A stretch of 64,000 nt of DNA from Paramacrobiotus metropolitanus. Lineage: Eukaryota; Tardigrada; Eutardigrada; Parachela; Macrobiotidae. Below, piece by piece: positions 35,513 to 46,223 of this stretch (position 1 is the stretch's first letter; the number at the start of each line of letters is the position of its first letter). Under the pieces are notes generated by a model, which worked only from the letters and a program-made list of their open reading frames with translations, did not search any database and had not been told where the DNA came from. The stretch is from positions 248,001 through 312,000 of the forward strand of contig NW_026570335.1 of the NCBI RefSeq assembly GCF_019649055.1, given 5' to 3'. The translations under genes and the position numbers were made by a program.

Positions 35513-37478
35513 ATGGGACTCACACCGCAGCAGAAATACGAACCGCGATGCTCGGACTGCAGACGCAACAGCGGCGATAGCATGACACATCCTCACCGCC
35601 GGGACAATTCCTCACGGGAGTTGTTCCCCTGTGCATACCACCTGCGGCCGGGCTTCCGCGACGAGAGCGAACGAGCCTACTGCTTCTACCTGGAAGTGGT
35701 GAGAGGCAATTTTGACGCATATATACACATGACCAGCCGCGACGGAAGCCACCTGATTCCTCTACTGAGGGACCCTGAGCAGATAGAGATCTACGATCTC
35801 TACATGCAACGTAGTGGCGCCCGACAACCTGGCTGGTGCAGTACTGGAACCCCGATTCCTCCACTCAGCCAATCGGCTCGAGAACGGAAGGACGAGCGGG
35901 ACCGGGAACGTCGATCCCGCAACTCAGGATCTGACCAGTCCTCAGCGCGTGGCCCAACGGCCGCCCCGAGAAACTACGACCATCAGCGGCCATCATCAGG
36001 CTCTCGATCCTATGGACACGAGTTGCCCATACCCATGGAATACAACCAGGGGTTCGAAAAAACGATCCTGGAAAACATCAACAAGGCTATGGTTGACCAG
36101 GTGGCCTGGCAGCTGATGGAAGGTGGATTGCTGGATGCCTTAAAAGGCCAATACCAACCAGCGCGCACCGAACAACGCACACCACTGGCACCGCTACCGC
36201 GGAACCCAGATGACTTACGTCATCAGATCCAGAGCCGCAACCAGGACCAGAGTGGCCGCCAAAGCCGTGGCCAGCCCGAGCGCCAACCGCGCACATCACC
36301 CGGGAAGCGAAACGAGACCGAGTCCAGCCTGGTTGTTGCTCAGTCCACTAAGCGACCAGAACGAAGTGTCAGCTCGGTGGCCCACAACATTAGTATTCAG
36401 ATACCGATGGAAACGGAGCCCGCACCGCCGTCGTCGGACCCACCGGCCCGACAAAGCGCAAGCGTTAGTGCCACGGACTTCGATCCATATAAGTTTGCTG
36501 AGGACCAAGGCATTAACATCCGACCACTTCCCCACCGGGAGGTGACGGATTACATTATGAGGGCCATCCCATACCCCAGGGATCGATGGGCCCAAGTTGA
36601 CGCCATGGTCCAGAATTTACAAACCTTCGTCACCCGGTCCGGACTTGAAATGGAAATGCAGAGGAAAGATTGGCCCCGTGACTTTAACATGACGGAGCAC
36701 ATTCAGAACCGCGAGGGCTACCCAACGGTCCGCGACAATGCTCTATCGAGCATCACGGATGTGAACTTACTGGGACAGCCTATCACCCGGCCGGACTGGA
36801 ATGACTTGTGCCAATTGCACATCAAGGACGACCAACTGGATGTCGTCAAATATCTGGCCCAGTTCGTCCTACCGGACGCGAACGCCAGTTTCATCATTGC
36901 AGCTTGCAGAGCGGCCATAGAAATCCCATGCAAACCGGCCGACCACAAGGACGACCCAGCGACACAAACCTATTCCTATAATGGCACGCTGATACGCATC
37001 TTTGCCGCCAGACTTGGCCACCTACACTGCCATTGGGAATTGGAAGTTGCTTACCGGCAAGGGAAAATCGTCCCTCGGCTATTGACCCAAGTGGCCCTCC
37101 TGGGAAACCAGATCCACGAGATCGAAGCGGGAGTCAAGATTTAAAGCGCCCTGAACGTTTTCAGGAGACGCGCTGCCGATTACCGCTATAAACAGCCATC
37201 GGACTTCGACGACGGTGCGGAAGCGTCCGTTAACCGAACGGCGACGAAGAAACTTCCAACGAAGTTCCGTACCCAATGATCCTCAACAGGATCGTCCGCA
37301 CACGTCCAAACCCAGGCCACACATTCCGGCCAAGAAGCTCAGCCGACCAGCACCTCCAGCCAAAACCAAGCAAACCAGACTGAACAGGAGTTGGCGGACA
37401 TGGAAGAAAGCGTCATCGACCCACTCAATCCCGGATTGGGTGATGGCGACCAAGCCGGACAAGGAGGGCAGGGATAGG
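35513..37478 (+). pseudogene. ORF2 of the palindromic element, right copy (premature stop)
   Basis: Starts with the same MGLTPQQKYEPRC and the C-x2-C...C-x2-H site. It is intact across the position of the left copy's frameshift and runs 543 codons to a TAA at 37142, where the left copy has CAA (IHEIEAGVKI then stop). Downstream similarity continues at DNA level to the ancestral TAG at 37476-37478, with further small indels near 37155-37285. It sits 190 bases after ORF1 in the same direction, as on the left. The two ORF2 copies are broken at different points, so neither lesion predates the split. Confidence 0.7.
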
Positions 37479-39886
37479 CCAACGGCCATTCCTGCATGTT
37501 GGCCCTAAACAGGGACCAACATCAGCTGGACCGGACTTGAACACCATGACGGGTGCAATCCAACGGTTGTTACCCTCGCCCAACAAACTTGGCTTACGGC
37601 CATGTACCGTCTACCTCACCGGCCCTAAATCCCTGGATCTTAACCGGATTCCCGGATAGGCTCTGGCTTAGCGGCTGGGACCATGAATTTGGCTCGGCCA
37701 TCCCAGACCATCCGACGGAGTCCACCGGACCGAACTTGGCACAACGCCTGGTTCACCGGCATGGAACGGATCCAGCGCCCAGAAGGCGGCGACGGCCCGC
37801 ATAGAAGTTGCGACAAGCCGTGGATCAGCCTGGCCCGCATACAAGTTGCGACAAGCCAAGGCCAAGTCCTGGCCCATAGAAATTGGACCAGGCCCACTAT
37901 GCGTCTAACCGACCATAGATGGCTCACGAGTTTAGTTGCCATACCAGGCAACTGGGACAAGTGAGTACGGGAGCCACATAGAAGCCGTGGTACACCCACT
38001 TTGCATGTCATGTCCAACATCCTCACCACGGACCGCCCAGAAGCCGATCCAAAAGATGCACCGCCCCGAGGCCAAACGAGGATGCTTCTAGTCAGCAGAC
38101 CGACTCCTTTGTGGAAAACGCCTACCGGCGCCCACAACCTAATTTTTTGGAGTTTGGCCCGGCCAACCTGATGTTTTCGTCAGACGCCACTTAATTTTGT
38201 TATGGCCACGGTCTCAGGGAAACCTACCTGACTCATCGGACATGGTAGCCAACTCATGGCCCACGACCAGTGAGACGGACCAACTTTGGCCAGCCATACA
38301 CCTTGGACCGTCGAAAAAACGACTAAGTCCATTTGGCCCGCCACACACCTTGGACCGTCGAAAAATCGACTAAGTCTTTTGGCCCGTCCAACGACGTGAC
38401 CACTGGAAAATCGACTAAGTCTTTTGGCCCGTCCAATGACGTGGCTCATCAAAAAGCGACTAAGTCCACATCGGAGAGCCAAAACCGGTTAAACAGGACC
38501 CACACCCCCCCAAAGGCTGGAAGCAAGGCCATACCATCCCTGAACCCTGTATCCCGGTCCAGAGCATGTCAGAGACCGAGTTTGGGCCGCCCCAACGGGT
38601 TTGGTCCATCTTACCACCTCGGTCCTGGGACTTAGAAATTTTTCCATTATGGCCCTCTTGGACTTAGAAGATTTTTGGACCCAGGCGCATGACCAAACCG
38701 GCATGCAAGGCCAAAACCGGTCCAAGTTAGAGACCCTTATGGGCCATCCAAACGGAATTGGTCCAAGCATATTATTTTCGTCACAGGAGCACCTCTCCTG
38801 TCCAGAGCCATCACTATGGCCCACCATGGACCGCCCAACCGGGCCTGGTCCACCATATTAGGAAGGGGACAACTGTCCTTGCGCATGCAACCGTGCCTTC
38901 CTCATACAACTCCGCTGGATTTACTTCACTGGACCCCTGTGGACATCTCTGGGAACCGTCGCCCCGGATTCACAGGACCAGACATATCCTACCGGATAAA
39001 GCGGACCGTTGACTAGGACCCCTGTGGACAAAAGCGGCCCTGTGGTACACCTAGTCGGAATAAGCCTTTTGTTTTGTCTAGTTTTTTAACCAAACCTGGT
39101 TTTTCTAGACTTTATTAACCAAAGATCATGTTTTTATTTAGCCATTTAACCAAAGGAATTGGCTTTGGGATCTCTAACTATGATCTTTCTTTAATTCTCA
39201 CCGGAATTGTGATCTTTTTTATTTCGATGTTTAACCAATGAGCCTTATAAACTTTATTTTTTTACTTGTTCGACCAACCAAGCCTTCAAACCCCACTGGA
39301 ACCCCCTGCAACCAGAGTGCACTCCAGATTTCGGCCGTTCGGTGCACTGCACCGCGGGTCTGGAGGAAGCGACCCAACCGGGTTTAGAGACAAAGTGGCA
39401 TCCGGCCCTACCGGGTATCGGATCCTGGCACCCTACCGGGTTGGCTAGGGCAGAGTCGGAAGGTGCTCGCAGGAGCTCCCACTCCCGCCCAGAGGCATGT
39501 CAGAGACCGCTCACTCGAGGCGGTAGACACCTCTCGTGGCTTTCTCTGTCGCCCGCCCGCACATGGCAACGCCATTCGTGCCGCTACATTACGCTGCTTA
39601 CTCAGCGTACACTTTGTCTACGCTGACCAATCAGCGCATTTCTCTGCACTCTTGGGGGCGGAGCCCTGCGCCTACGGGCGATTCCATGCTTTGCAGCATC
39701 AGCTGTTGCATACCCGCAGCACGCGGAATCATTATCACGATTCCTCACCAGCGCACTGCAGGCACTTTTTCCAGCTTTTCCCGCATTGGGTTTTCTGTTG
39801 GTTTTTGTGTTGTTGTTGCTTTATTGTTATCACAATAAAGGCATATTTTGCCCCATTTTCCATCTGCTTCTGTGTCATATCTGACA
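37479..39886 (+). other. Right 3' non-coding region of the palindromic element
   Basis: Mirror of 18609-21104. Holds four units of the 46-bp array (38283-38467), the GTCCACAG phrases, a (GTT)n-like stretch at about 39805 and CACAATAAAGGC about 50 bases before the terminus, in the orientation expected for a polyadenylation signal of ORF1/ORF2 transcripts. Frames of up to about 150 codons here are not conserved in the other arm. Confidence 0.6.
38283..38467. repeat. 46-bp tandem repeat, four units (right arm)
   Basis: Reverse complement of the left array: units end CGACTAAGTC and start with TTTGGCCCG. Both subtypes are present (TACACCTTGGACCGTC and GTCCAACGACGTG forms), two of each, against three of each on the left. 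Confidence 0.85.
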
Positions 39887-40312
39887 TTGGTAATTTGGAA
39901 TAAAATAAAAGAGCTCAGACTACCATTTCGCCGTTTCATAAATGCTCTTGGGGAAAGGAAGTCATTATGTACCGGTTAGCAATCACAAGTAGTGAGCACT
40001 TTTTCAGAAGGCGGAGCCGCAGGCGACGCCGAGCTGCGGCAAGGGCGGAGCAGCTAATAAAACTTCATGAATAATACTTTAAGCGTTGCACCTTATAGAA
40101 TAATTTTTAGAACGATTGTAGCAAACATGATTTTGTATGCATCCAAAAACTGAAATGAATTTACTTTAAATTTATAGCGTGGCGCTAGTGCTTGAAGCGC
40201 TTGACAGCTGCAACTCGACAGCTGCAAAAGTCCACGAAGTTAACAGACTTCTCCTGGCCCATTATTTCAGTCAGTACGGCCTTCAATTAGCACCGGCAAC
40301 TGACCCTCTGAA
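39887..40312. other. Right flank of the palindrome, nothing recognised
   Basis: AT-rich DNA resumes abruptly after the terminus. At 40012-40050 a GC-rich run (GGCGGAGCCGCAGGCGACGC and on) stands out. GACAGCTGCAA occurs twice at 40202-40226. No gene or terminal repeat was seen. Confidence 0.3.
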
Positions 40313-40540
40313 AGCATGACATATCGTAGCACGGTGTCCATTCACAATGCTCCACAACTGTGTTTACAATTTACGTACGAGTTTCGTATAAAGCCCTGCC
40401 CAGTGCCCAGCAAAATTGAAACGGCTGCGTTAAAATAGCATACAAGACTAATTAGAAAAATGATTTTTACGTCGTCTCGTGTTTTTCTTTGCACGTTTCC
40501 GGTGTAGAAGTTTCTTGGGAATCCAGTTAATTAATCTGCT
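40313..40540 (+). pseudogene. Diverged paralogue of the 15.5-kb exon region
   Basis: The frame MTYRSTVSIHNAPQLC at about 40317 matches QTHRSTVAIFRAPDVC at 15.6 kb. About 100 bases later GATTTTTACGTCGTCT and then TGGGAATCCAG also match the downstream part of that region in order and spacing. The frame upstream of MTYR is not open, so this copy is partial or decayed. Product unknown. Confidence 0.33.
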
Positions 40541-42601
40541 CCAGAGATTTGCAGCGAACAATCTGTAGTCAGTTACGGTGACTTGATATATTCGTCGGAG
40601 TCACTGACTCACAGACAAGCACAATGTAATCGCTGCCATCAGTTTGGAAATTACGGTGCGTGCCTAGCCTGAATTTTGATTTACGCATTTTCTTCCTCAA
40701 ACGGACAAATGGTGCTTAAGCTATGGTTCACTTTCGACTTCTTTTTGGAATCTCGGCGCATTCGATTATATTGGCAGCTCCATTTAAGATTTGAAATCTG
40801 CTCATCTGGCTTGCAGTCAGTTATTGTTGCGTTTCTCGTGATAAAAAAAATTACTATACTGACAAACTGAACGTTCGCTAATCAGAAAGCTGCCATATAT
40901 GGCCTACACAATATCAGCGACAACTGAGTCACCAGCCATCGTACTACATAACACCAGCAGCGTGCGCGTAAGAGCGACATCTGTGCGACGAATAACCGAA
41001 ACGTTTCCCAATCCACATCGTGGACAACAATTACCCCCATCGCAAAACATAATTAATACGTGCTTCTGCCAACATTATCATTAATAAATGTTGATATACC
41101 ATGTAGTCAATTCGTGCTTCATTCGACAGAGTGAACTAGTAGCATTTTCTCAACCGATCTGCAGAAGAACTGTCCGAGTGCGCTATCACTAATAATACTT
41201 CGTACAGCTGCTACGGCAATACTAAAGAAAACAACTGAACTGAAATGTATAAGCAAAAGCAAACTGTCAAAACTGTTGAAATGGTTTGAAGCGGCTCCAC
41301 AGTTGATAATTCACTAGATCCTCTGATGAGCGTTAACTGCACACAGCCGCATGCAATTAAAATGATGGCGTCAGATTAACGCCGGTTTTTGTTTTAAACT
41401 GCATGATTTTTAAAAACCATATGTTTGTAAAATCCAAGAGATAAATTTGACTAAAAGAATTTCTTAACAGTTAGCGCTGCGCTGCTAACTGAAAACAGGA
41501 CAGTTATAATCCGCACAGCAAAGCAGACGATAATGGCTCCGCAACGTAAGTTCGATGTAAAGGTCTGCAACCCCGCTACACTTTCGCAACTTCCGGTTTT
41601 CGCGTATTTCCGCTACACTTACCGGCGCCCTGGACGCGTAACCACTTAGTACAGCAAAGAAATAGAAATATATAAAATGCCTTATTATGCGTAAATATGA
41701 GTCTGTCAACCTTGAATTTCCGTGAACATGGTCCATAAGAGTCAAAAAAATTCCACGCAGAACTTTTCCATGCCTGCGAAATTATCATATCATAAACCTG
41801 TGTCAATTTGCTTTATGCGCAGTGTAGCGAAAACGTAGTACAGCGGCCCACCTTGACAAAAAGCAGGCTTTAAGCAGCGTACGGCTTTATAACTATATTA
41901 ACTCTGAGATTGTGTAATAATAAAATAAACGTCATAAAACCGTTATTTTTCGCGCTCGGCTATGTTCAGTTGGCTTAATTTTGTTATTTTATGGGCCAAC
42001 CAGTCAGTTATGGCGCGTTCAAGTCAGGCAGCTTTGTAACATAAATTCAAACGTTTTTCTCGCCGTTGTTTGATTTTTCGTTACAGATATTTACGCTGTT
42101 AACATTTTATTGCGGATCTAAAAATACAAAACTTGGACTTTTTAATATGTCAGGGAACAGCGAAACGGTCATAAAATTAAGACGAAGAGGTACCGTAGTG
42201 GTAATTGTCAAATGGGGTATACAATACATACGTTAAAAAAATCACCAATCACGGCAATCAGTATTTTCGCGAGGTCTTTTGGTGACTTATTCAGTGGCCT
42301 GTAATTTATCGCTTAAGGATTATTGAGAATGATGCTAAGTACTGCACTTTCGCGGAAGTAAGGCGAGCGCGTCAACGACGCTATCCAACAATTCAACAGC
42401 GCCCGGAAGAATACTGTACGTACTATAATTGTTGCGCAGGTGTGATTAAATTGCATAGGGCCAGATATATTTTCCGCCGGAAGATATGTTTGCAGCTCAG
42501 TGTTATCAGCCATGATGAAATTTTTAATTTTTTATATAAATTTTTTACGAACGAGATTTTTATATAAAGTCAGAGGAATATACCGTGCATGACAGATGGT
42601 T
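40541..42601. other. Non-coding region, nothing firmly identified
   Basis: Short frames of 60-86 codons on both strands have no splice context or repeat support. No terminal repeats, RNA genes or conserved peptides were found. The region is AT-rich and probably intergenic or intronic. Confidence 0.3.
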
Positions 42602-42902
42602 TCATCCATATTTTTTATCCAAAATATCGCTCTCCCTGAGGCTGAAGTTGTGACCGCGGAAGCTGGGTATTGAGTAGCGAGTTTTAGATTTTACAAACAC
42701 CGGTTCCGTAGAGACAAATTTATTGGTAGACCTTAGCGTTACGAGTTGATTTACGTCCGTTCGCAATGTAAGTACCTGTAACCCAACGTCGGCGGCTGAC
42801 GTATAAAAAGTATCCCCCGTACGTGGATCCTTACGTAGCCGCTCAGCCATAATATGACTGAGCGACAAGCCAGCGCAAGCTGCCTGTGGATCCGCAAAAT
42901 GC
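42602..42902 (-). CDS. Exon-like frame, unrecognised
   Basis: On the minus strand ATATTTTAG at the acceptor position (exon from 42902) opens a frame of about 99 codons with FADPQAACAGLSLSHIM, ERLRKDPRTGDTFYTSA and VGLQVLTLRTDVNQLVTL, ending at a stop at 42602. KDPRTGD followed by a hydrophobic run is loosely reminiscent of the cadherin-like exons at the window ends. The reading upstream of the acceptor is AT-rich and judged intron. The last 38 bases overlap the dispersed ALAEAEIVTAEA sequence on the opposite strand. Confidence 0.37.
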
Positions 42903-43340
42903 CTAAAATATGTACAGGAAATTATTACAAATGAAAATAAAACTACGTGTATATAAATAAAAATAAAGGCATGTATAATTTGATCATGCGTATTGTGAAC
43001 CGATTTTGTAAAATCCAGATTTGGGAAATTCAGGTGAGAGTTGCTGACCGTACGCGCCTCTACACAACGTTTTCTACAGAAAGCAAATACGGTACCTGTC
43101 AGTTCCATTGACTTTTTACATGAAAAAAATTGATAGGAAAAGAAAAATTGATAAAATATGAAAGGAAATAATAAGTGTAACAATTGGGTGCTGTGAACAT
43201 AAACTGCACGATTGGGCTGCGATGAACAGCTGGTTGAATTTAAGCCGTTTGCATTTAGTAAAACGCGTTGATGCTGACAGCGCTCTGCTTTCGCGGTCAC
43301 AATTTCAGCTTCAGCGAGAGCGATATCTATAATGTATTCA
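42620..43340. repeat. Inverted pair of the ALAEAEIVTAEA sequence
   Basis: ATCGCTCTCCCTGAGGCTG and the following AAGTTGTGACCGCGGAAGC at 42627-42665 are matched in reverse complement by about 43283-43330. The encoded peptides are IALPEAEVVTAEA and IALAEAEIVTAKA. A third copy lies at 11.63 kb. The pair could be the ends of a 0.7-kb element or two inverted exon copies; no target duplication was seen. Confidence 0.5.
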
Positions 43341-45599
43341 ATTTTAGGCGCTCCTTTGCTTTTAAGATGAGTCTTTTTTTTTTCTTTGCTTTTTTACCTG
43401 CTGATGGCTCAATGCTTTATCGCAAAAATTTAACTTAAAGGCCCGATTAAGACATAGAAACAAAACGAAAAATAAAACGACGTCGACGGAAACGTTAGCT
43501 TATGTAATACACATTTGTCCGAACTGCACAACGACGACCAAGTAATGCTCCGTTAATGGCATATACACGTATGCAGGTACAGTACGGTATATGGTCAACT
43601 GCAGCTAGAGAATGCTGGCGCTGTATGATGGTCGACGAACCGGCATTCTCCATTATCGCGAACTCCGGCGCCTGACTCGACCTCTCCTGCGATTTTCAGT
43701 GCTTTTGGAACACATTTCTCTGGCATGCCGCAATCGTGCTATAACCAGGGAAGTGTATGTCTTCGGCGTCTGACTTCGAATTGCCACTATCATTTCCGGT
43801 GCAGATATTGCCGTTTCCAGTAAAACCGTAAGCGAAGGTGGTGGAAGCTTTGCAAAAAAATTCTAACCCCAAAAATCGACTTTAAAAATAGTTTTTTACT
43901 AAATTTAAGTGCTTTGAAGGGAAAGAATTTGGCCGGGCTTACAGCCTAAACTCATTCGCAAACCCCGCGCCCGCAGCCACACCCCGTGCAATCATCCGTG
44001 CTCGCAGCCACCGCCCGTGTTTTCTCGTGCATGCAGCATCGACCTAATGATAAAAACGAGTATCAACGCAAAAAAATGAAAAATGAACAGAAAGGGAAAA
44101 TACGGATTTCATTAATTTTAGGAATACCTGTAATATCGCTGGTGTGGTTATCCGTTAAACGTTTTAATTAGTTTTCCTTGGTGACAACGAAACGCTCGAG
44201 ACAGAAAGCGATTAATGACGAGCCAGCACAATTTAGCTTGGATAGTGCAAGTAAAATGCGCACTACTTTCCCCCAGAGAACGGGGCTCTCCAGCCCGGCA
44301 TGTGGCAAAGCCAAAATTATTAAAGTAAGTAATTAAACCACCCATAATAAACTAACTTCAGTGATCTATGCTAATTAAAATTAAACCATAATATCATCGT
44401 ATAATTTTAAGCAGATAATCTTTCGGTGTCTTAGTACAAAGGATACGAAATTACAAATCGAGGCCCAGTCAAAGAAGTTCTATCGCTGTGCCGGCTATTT
44501 GCATTGCTAGCGCCTAGCGGTGGATACCGGCGTTATGGGAGCATGATGCACTGCATCCATGACATTAATTTGTAGTGCAATGGCTGACATTTTCCGCATG
44601 GACGTGAGTTAACGACTTCAGTACAATAACTTGATTACAATTGTACAGCCGAAAATTAGAAATGTTTTAGCTTTTATTTTTGTCGCTGTTCTATTTTCTC
44701 TTTCGATTTTTTCCCGATTTGTTGTTCGCCGCCAACTTTACCATAATAATGGCTGTTAAACATTTACAAACACAACTGTAAATTATTTAGGTGTAAGCAT
44801 TTAGCAAGTAAACCGAGTACTGAGCACATTAAGCTGATTAAAGTGCATACAGAAAATTTACGAAACATTGTTGGACAAAGTGTGCTCACGTAGATGCCGT
44901 CTCGAGTGCGTGACTTTCTAAATCTGTTAAAGACGTGTTGACGGTATTGAACTTCTTGCCGTTGTTTTCTCATTCGTTTGAGGTATGATTGATGATTTTC
45001 GTGGGAAAATTTGCAAGATGCAGTTATTAATATCAGCAGGCCGATGGCCAGCAGGAAGTGGCAGTTTGAGTTCGCAAAATGATTGGCTGCGCTCCTTATG
45101 TGGTTCCGCAATTGTAACACATTTATGGCGTGCACTGTAAGTTGGTAACGCACCGCACCTTTTGCCGATCTTCACAAACTACTGACTCGGTTTAGATGAA
45201 AGAAGTGCACAACGCTATCGTGCGAAACGTTGTAGGAAAAGCGAGTTACTTTCAACACTAACATAGGTCCGTCGCAAATGGCTGCCTCAGTTGATAAATC
45301 CAGACACAAAGGTAATAATAAGAAAAATTTAACAGGCTAGGTGAAAAAATTACGCAGATGCCTGTTTCAAAGGTTACATCTTAATTGCAGGAGGAAGGTT
45401 TTTGTCGCTGTCCATAAAATTAAAAAATAATAATGTATTTTGTATTTTCATATTAGAGACAACGCTTGGTACATTTGTTATGGCACTTGCGGGGACTTGC
45501 ACCTGTCGAAAGTAAGCCATCGTTCTACGACTTTCTGTATTTTGGCTATCATACCCTTAACCTTTAATAAGTTTCATGATACGAGTACAAACTATGTAC
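43341..45599. other. Non-coding region, nothing firmly identified
   Basis: A minus-strand frame at 44764-45153 has one hydrophobic stretch (FLLAIGLLILITASC) followed by a basic segment, but no start or splice context supports it. A second, overlapping frame at 44927-45175 is equally plausible, so neither is called. The rest is AT-rich without recognisable elements. Confidence 0.28.
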
Positions 45600-46223
45600 C
45601 AAAACGAAACAGCATTTACAACAGAAACACTTCCTCTATGCTATCTTGATCGGGGATCGTACCCATTACACAAATCGCGTTTCCCCGTTGTATTTGCATA
45701 GATATTCGCTGCTTAAAAAACTCTTTCGCCCGCTTCTGGCCAGTGGAAGTCGCTATACCGTTTCCAACCAATTCCACTAGCTTTTTAGTTCCGTCCCCAT
45801 ATGGTCCGTAAATTTCGATGGCTGCAGCAACGAAATCGTACCTTGGTTGCAGCCAGGCATGCTTCGCTAGCTTTCCCCTTTCCGCGAGTTCGGCTGCCCC
45901 GCCGACAATCACGGAAGTGCGGTCGATATATGAGGCCGCCAGCGTGTCCACACAGGTAACATCCACCGCCAACGGTTTTCCGCGCTTCCACGGAATAAGG
46001 GTGATCACATCCGGCCTTTTCTTTTCTTTCACGGATAGACCTTTTGGTTCCATTCTCGAAGGGAAGCCAGCTGATTTCAGGCCCCGGGTAATTTCTGCGC
46101 TGATTCCGTCGTGTCGAGGTAGTCTTCCGGCGGACCGTTTACAGCGAAGTCCGTGCCGGCCTAGCTCGTCGACCAGTCCACCACAAACACACACATGTGG
46201 AGTAACGATCGGTGCTCCCAGAC

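Larger units (their letters stand above)
18609..39886. mobile_element. 21.3-kb palindrome: two head-to-head copies of an unrecognised GC-rich element
   Basis: The arms 18609-29076 and 29440-39886 are reverse complements over about 10.45 kb each, around an axis near 29258. The outer ends are TGTCAGATATGACAC on the left and its reverse complement with CTGACA on the right; similarity stops abruptly there. No target duplication is visible (CACTGG against TTGGTA). Each arm carries ORF1 then ORF2, read outward, then about 2.4 kb of non-coding DNA that ends with AATAAAGG near the terminus. The arms differ by roughly a tenth of bases in the part I compared near the axis. Base composition is visibly more GC-rich than on either side. 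No transposase, polymerase, integrase, recombinase or protease motif was found. It may be a new transposon class, an integrated virus-like replicon or an amplified host locus. Confidence 0.85.

Noticed and set aside
18609-39886. The palindrome as a simple assembly artefact (the same read joined to its reverse complement)
   Set aside because: The arms differ by many substitutions, codon-sized and frameshifting indels and array copy number. A foldback read artefact would give near-identical arms. A misjoin of two real, diverged copies is still possible and is listed for checking.
18609-39886. LTR retrotransposon, because the termini read TG...CA
   Set aside because: There are no direct repeats at the ends, no primer-binding site, and no protease, RT or integrase. 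The termini are inverted, not direct.
18609-39886. Polinton/Maverick or large DNA virus integration
   Set aside because: Neither a protein-primed DNA polymerase, an integrase, a packaging ATPase nor a recognisable capsid motif is present in any frame.
42602-43300. A single 232-codon minus-strand gene
   Set aside because: The middle is AT-rich and hydrophobic low complexity (FPFIFYQFFFSYQFF) and an acceptor precedes the protein-like last third, so only 42602-42902 is kept as an exon.
44764-45153. 129-codon frame with a hydrophobic stretch
   Set aside because: An overlapping frame is equally plausible, and there is no start, splice or repeat support.
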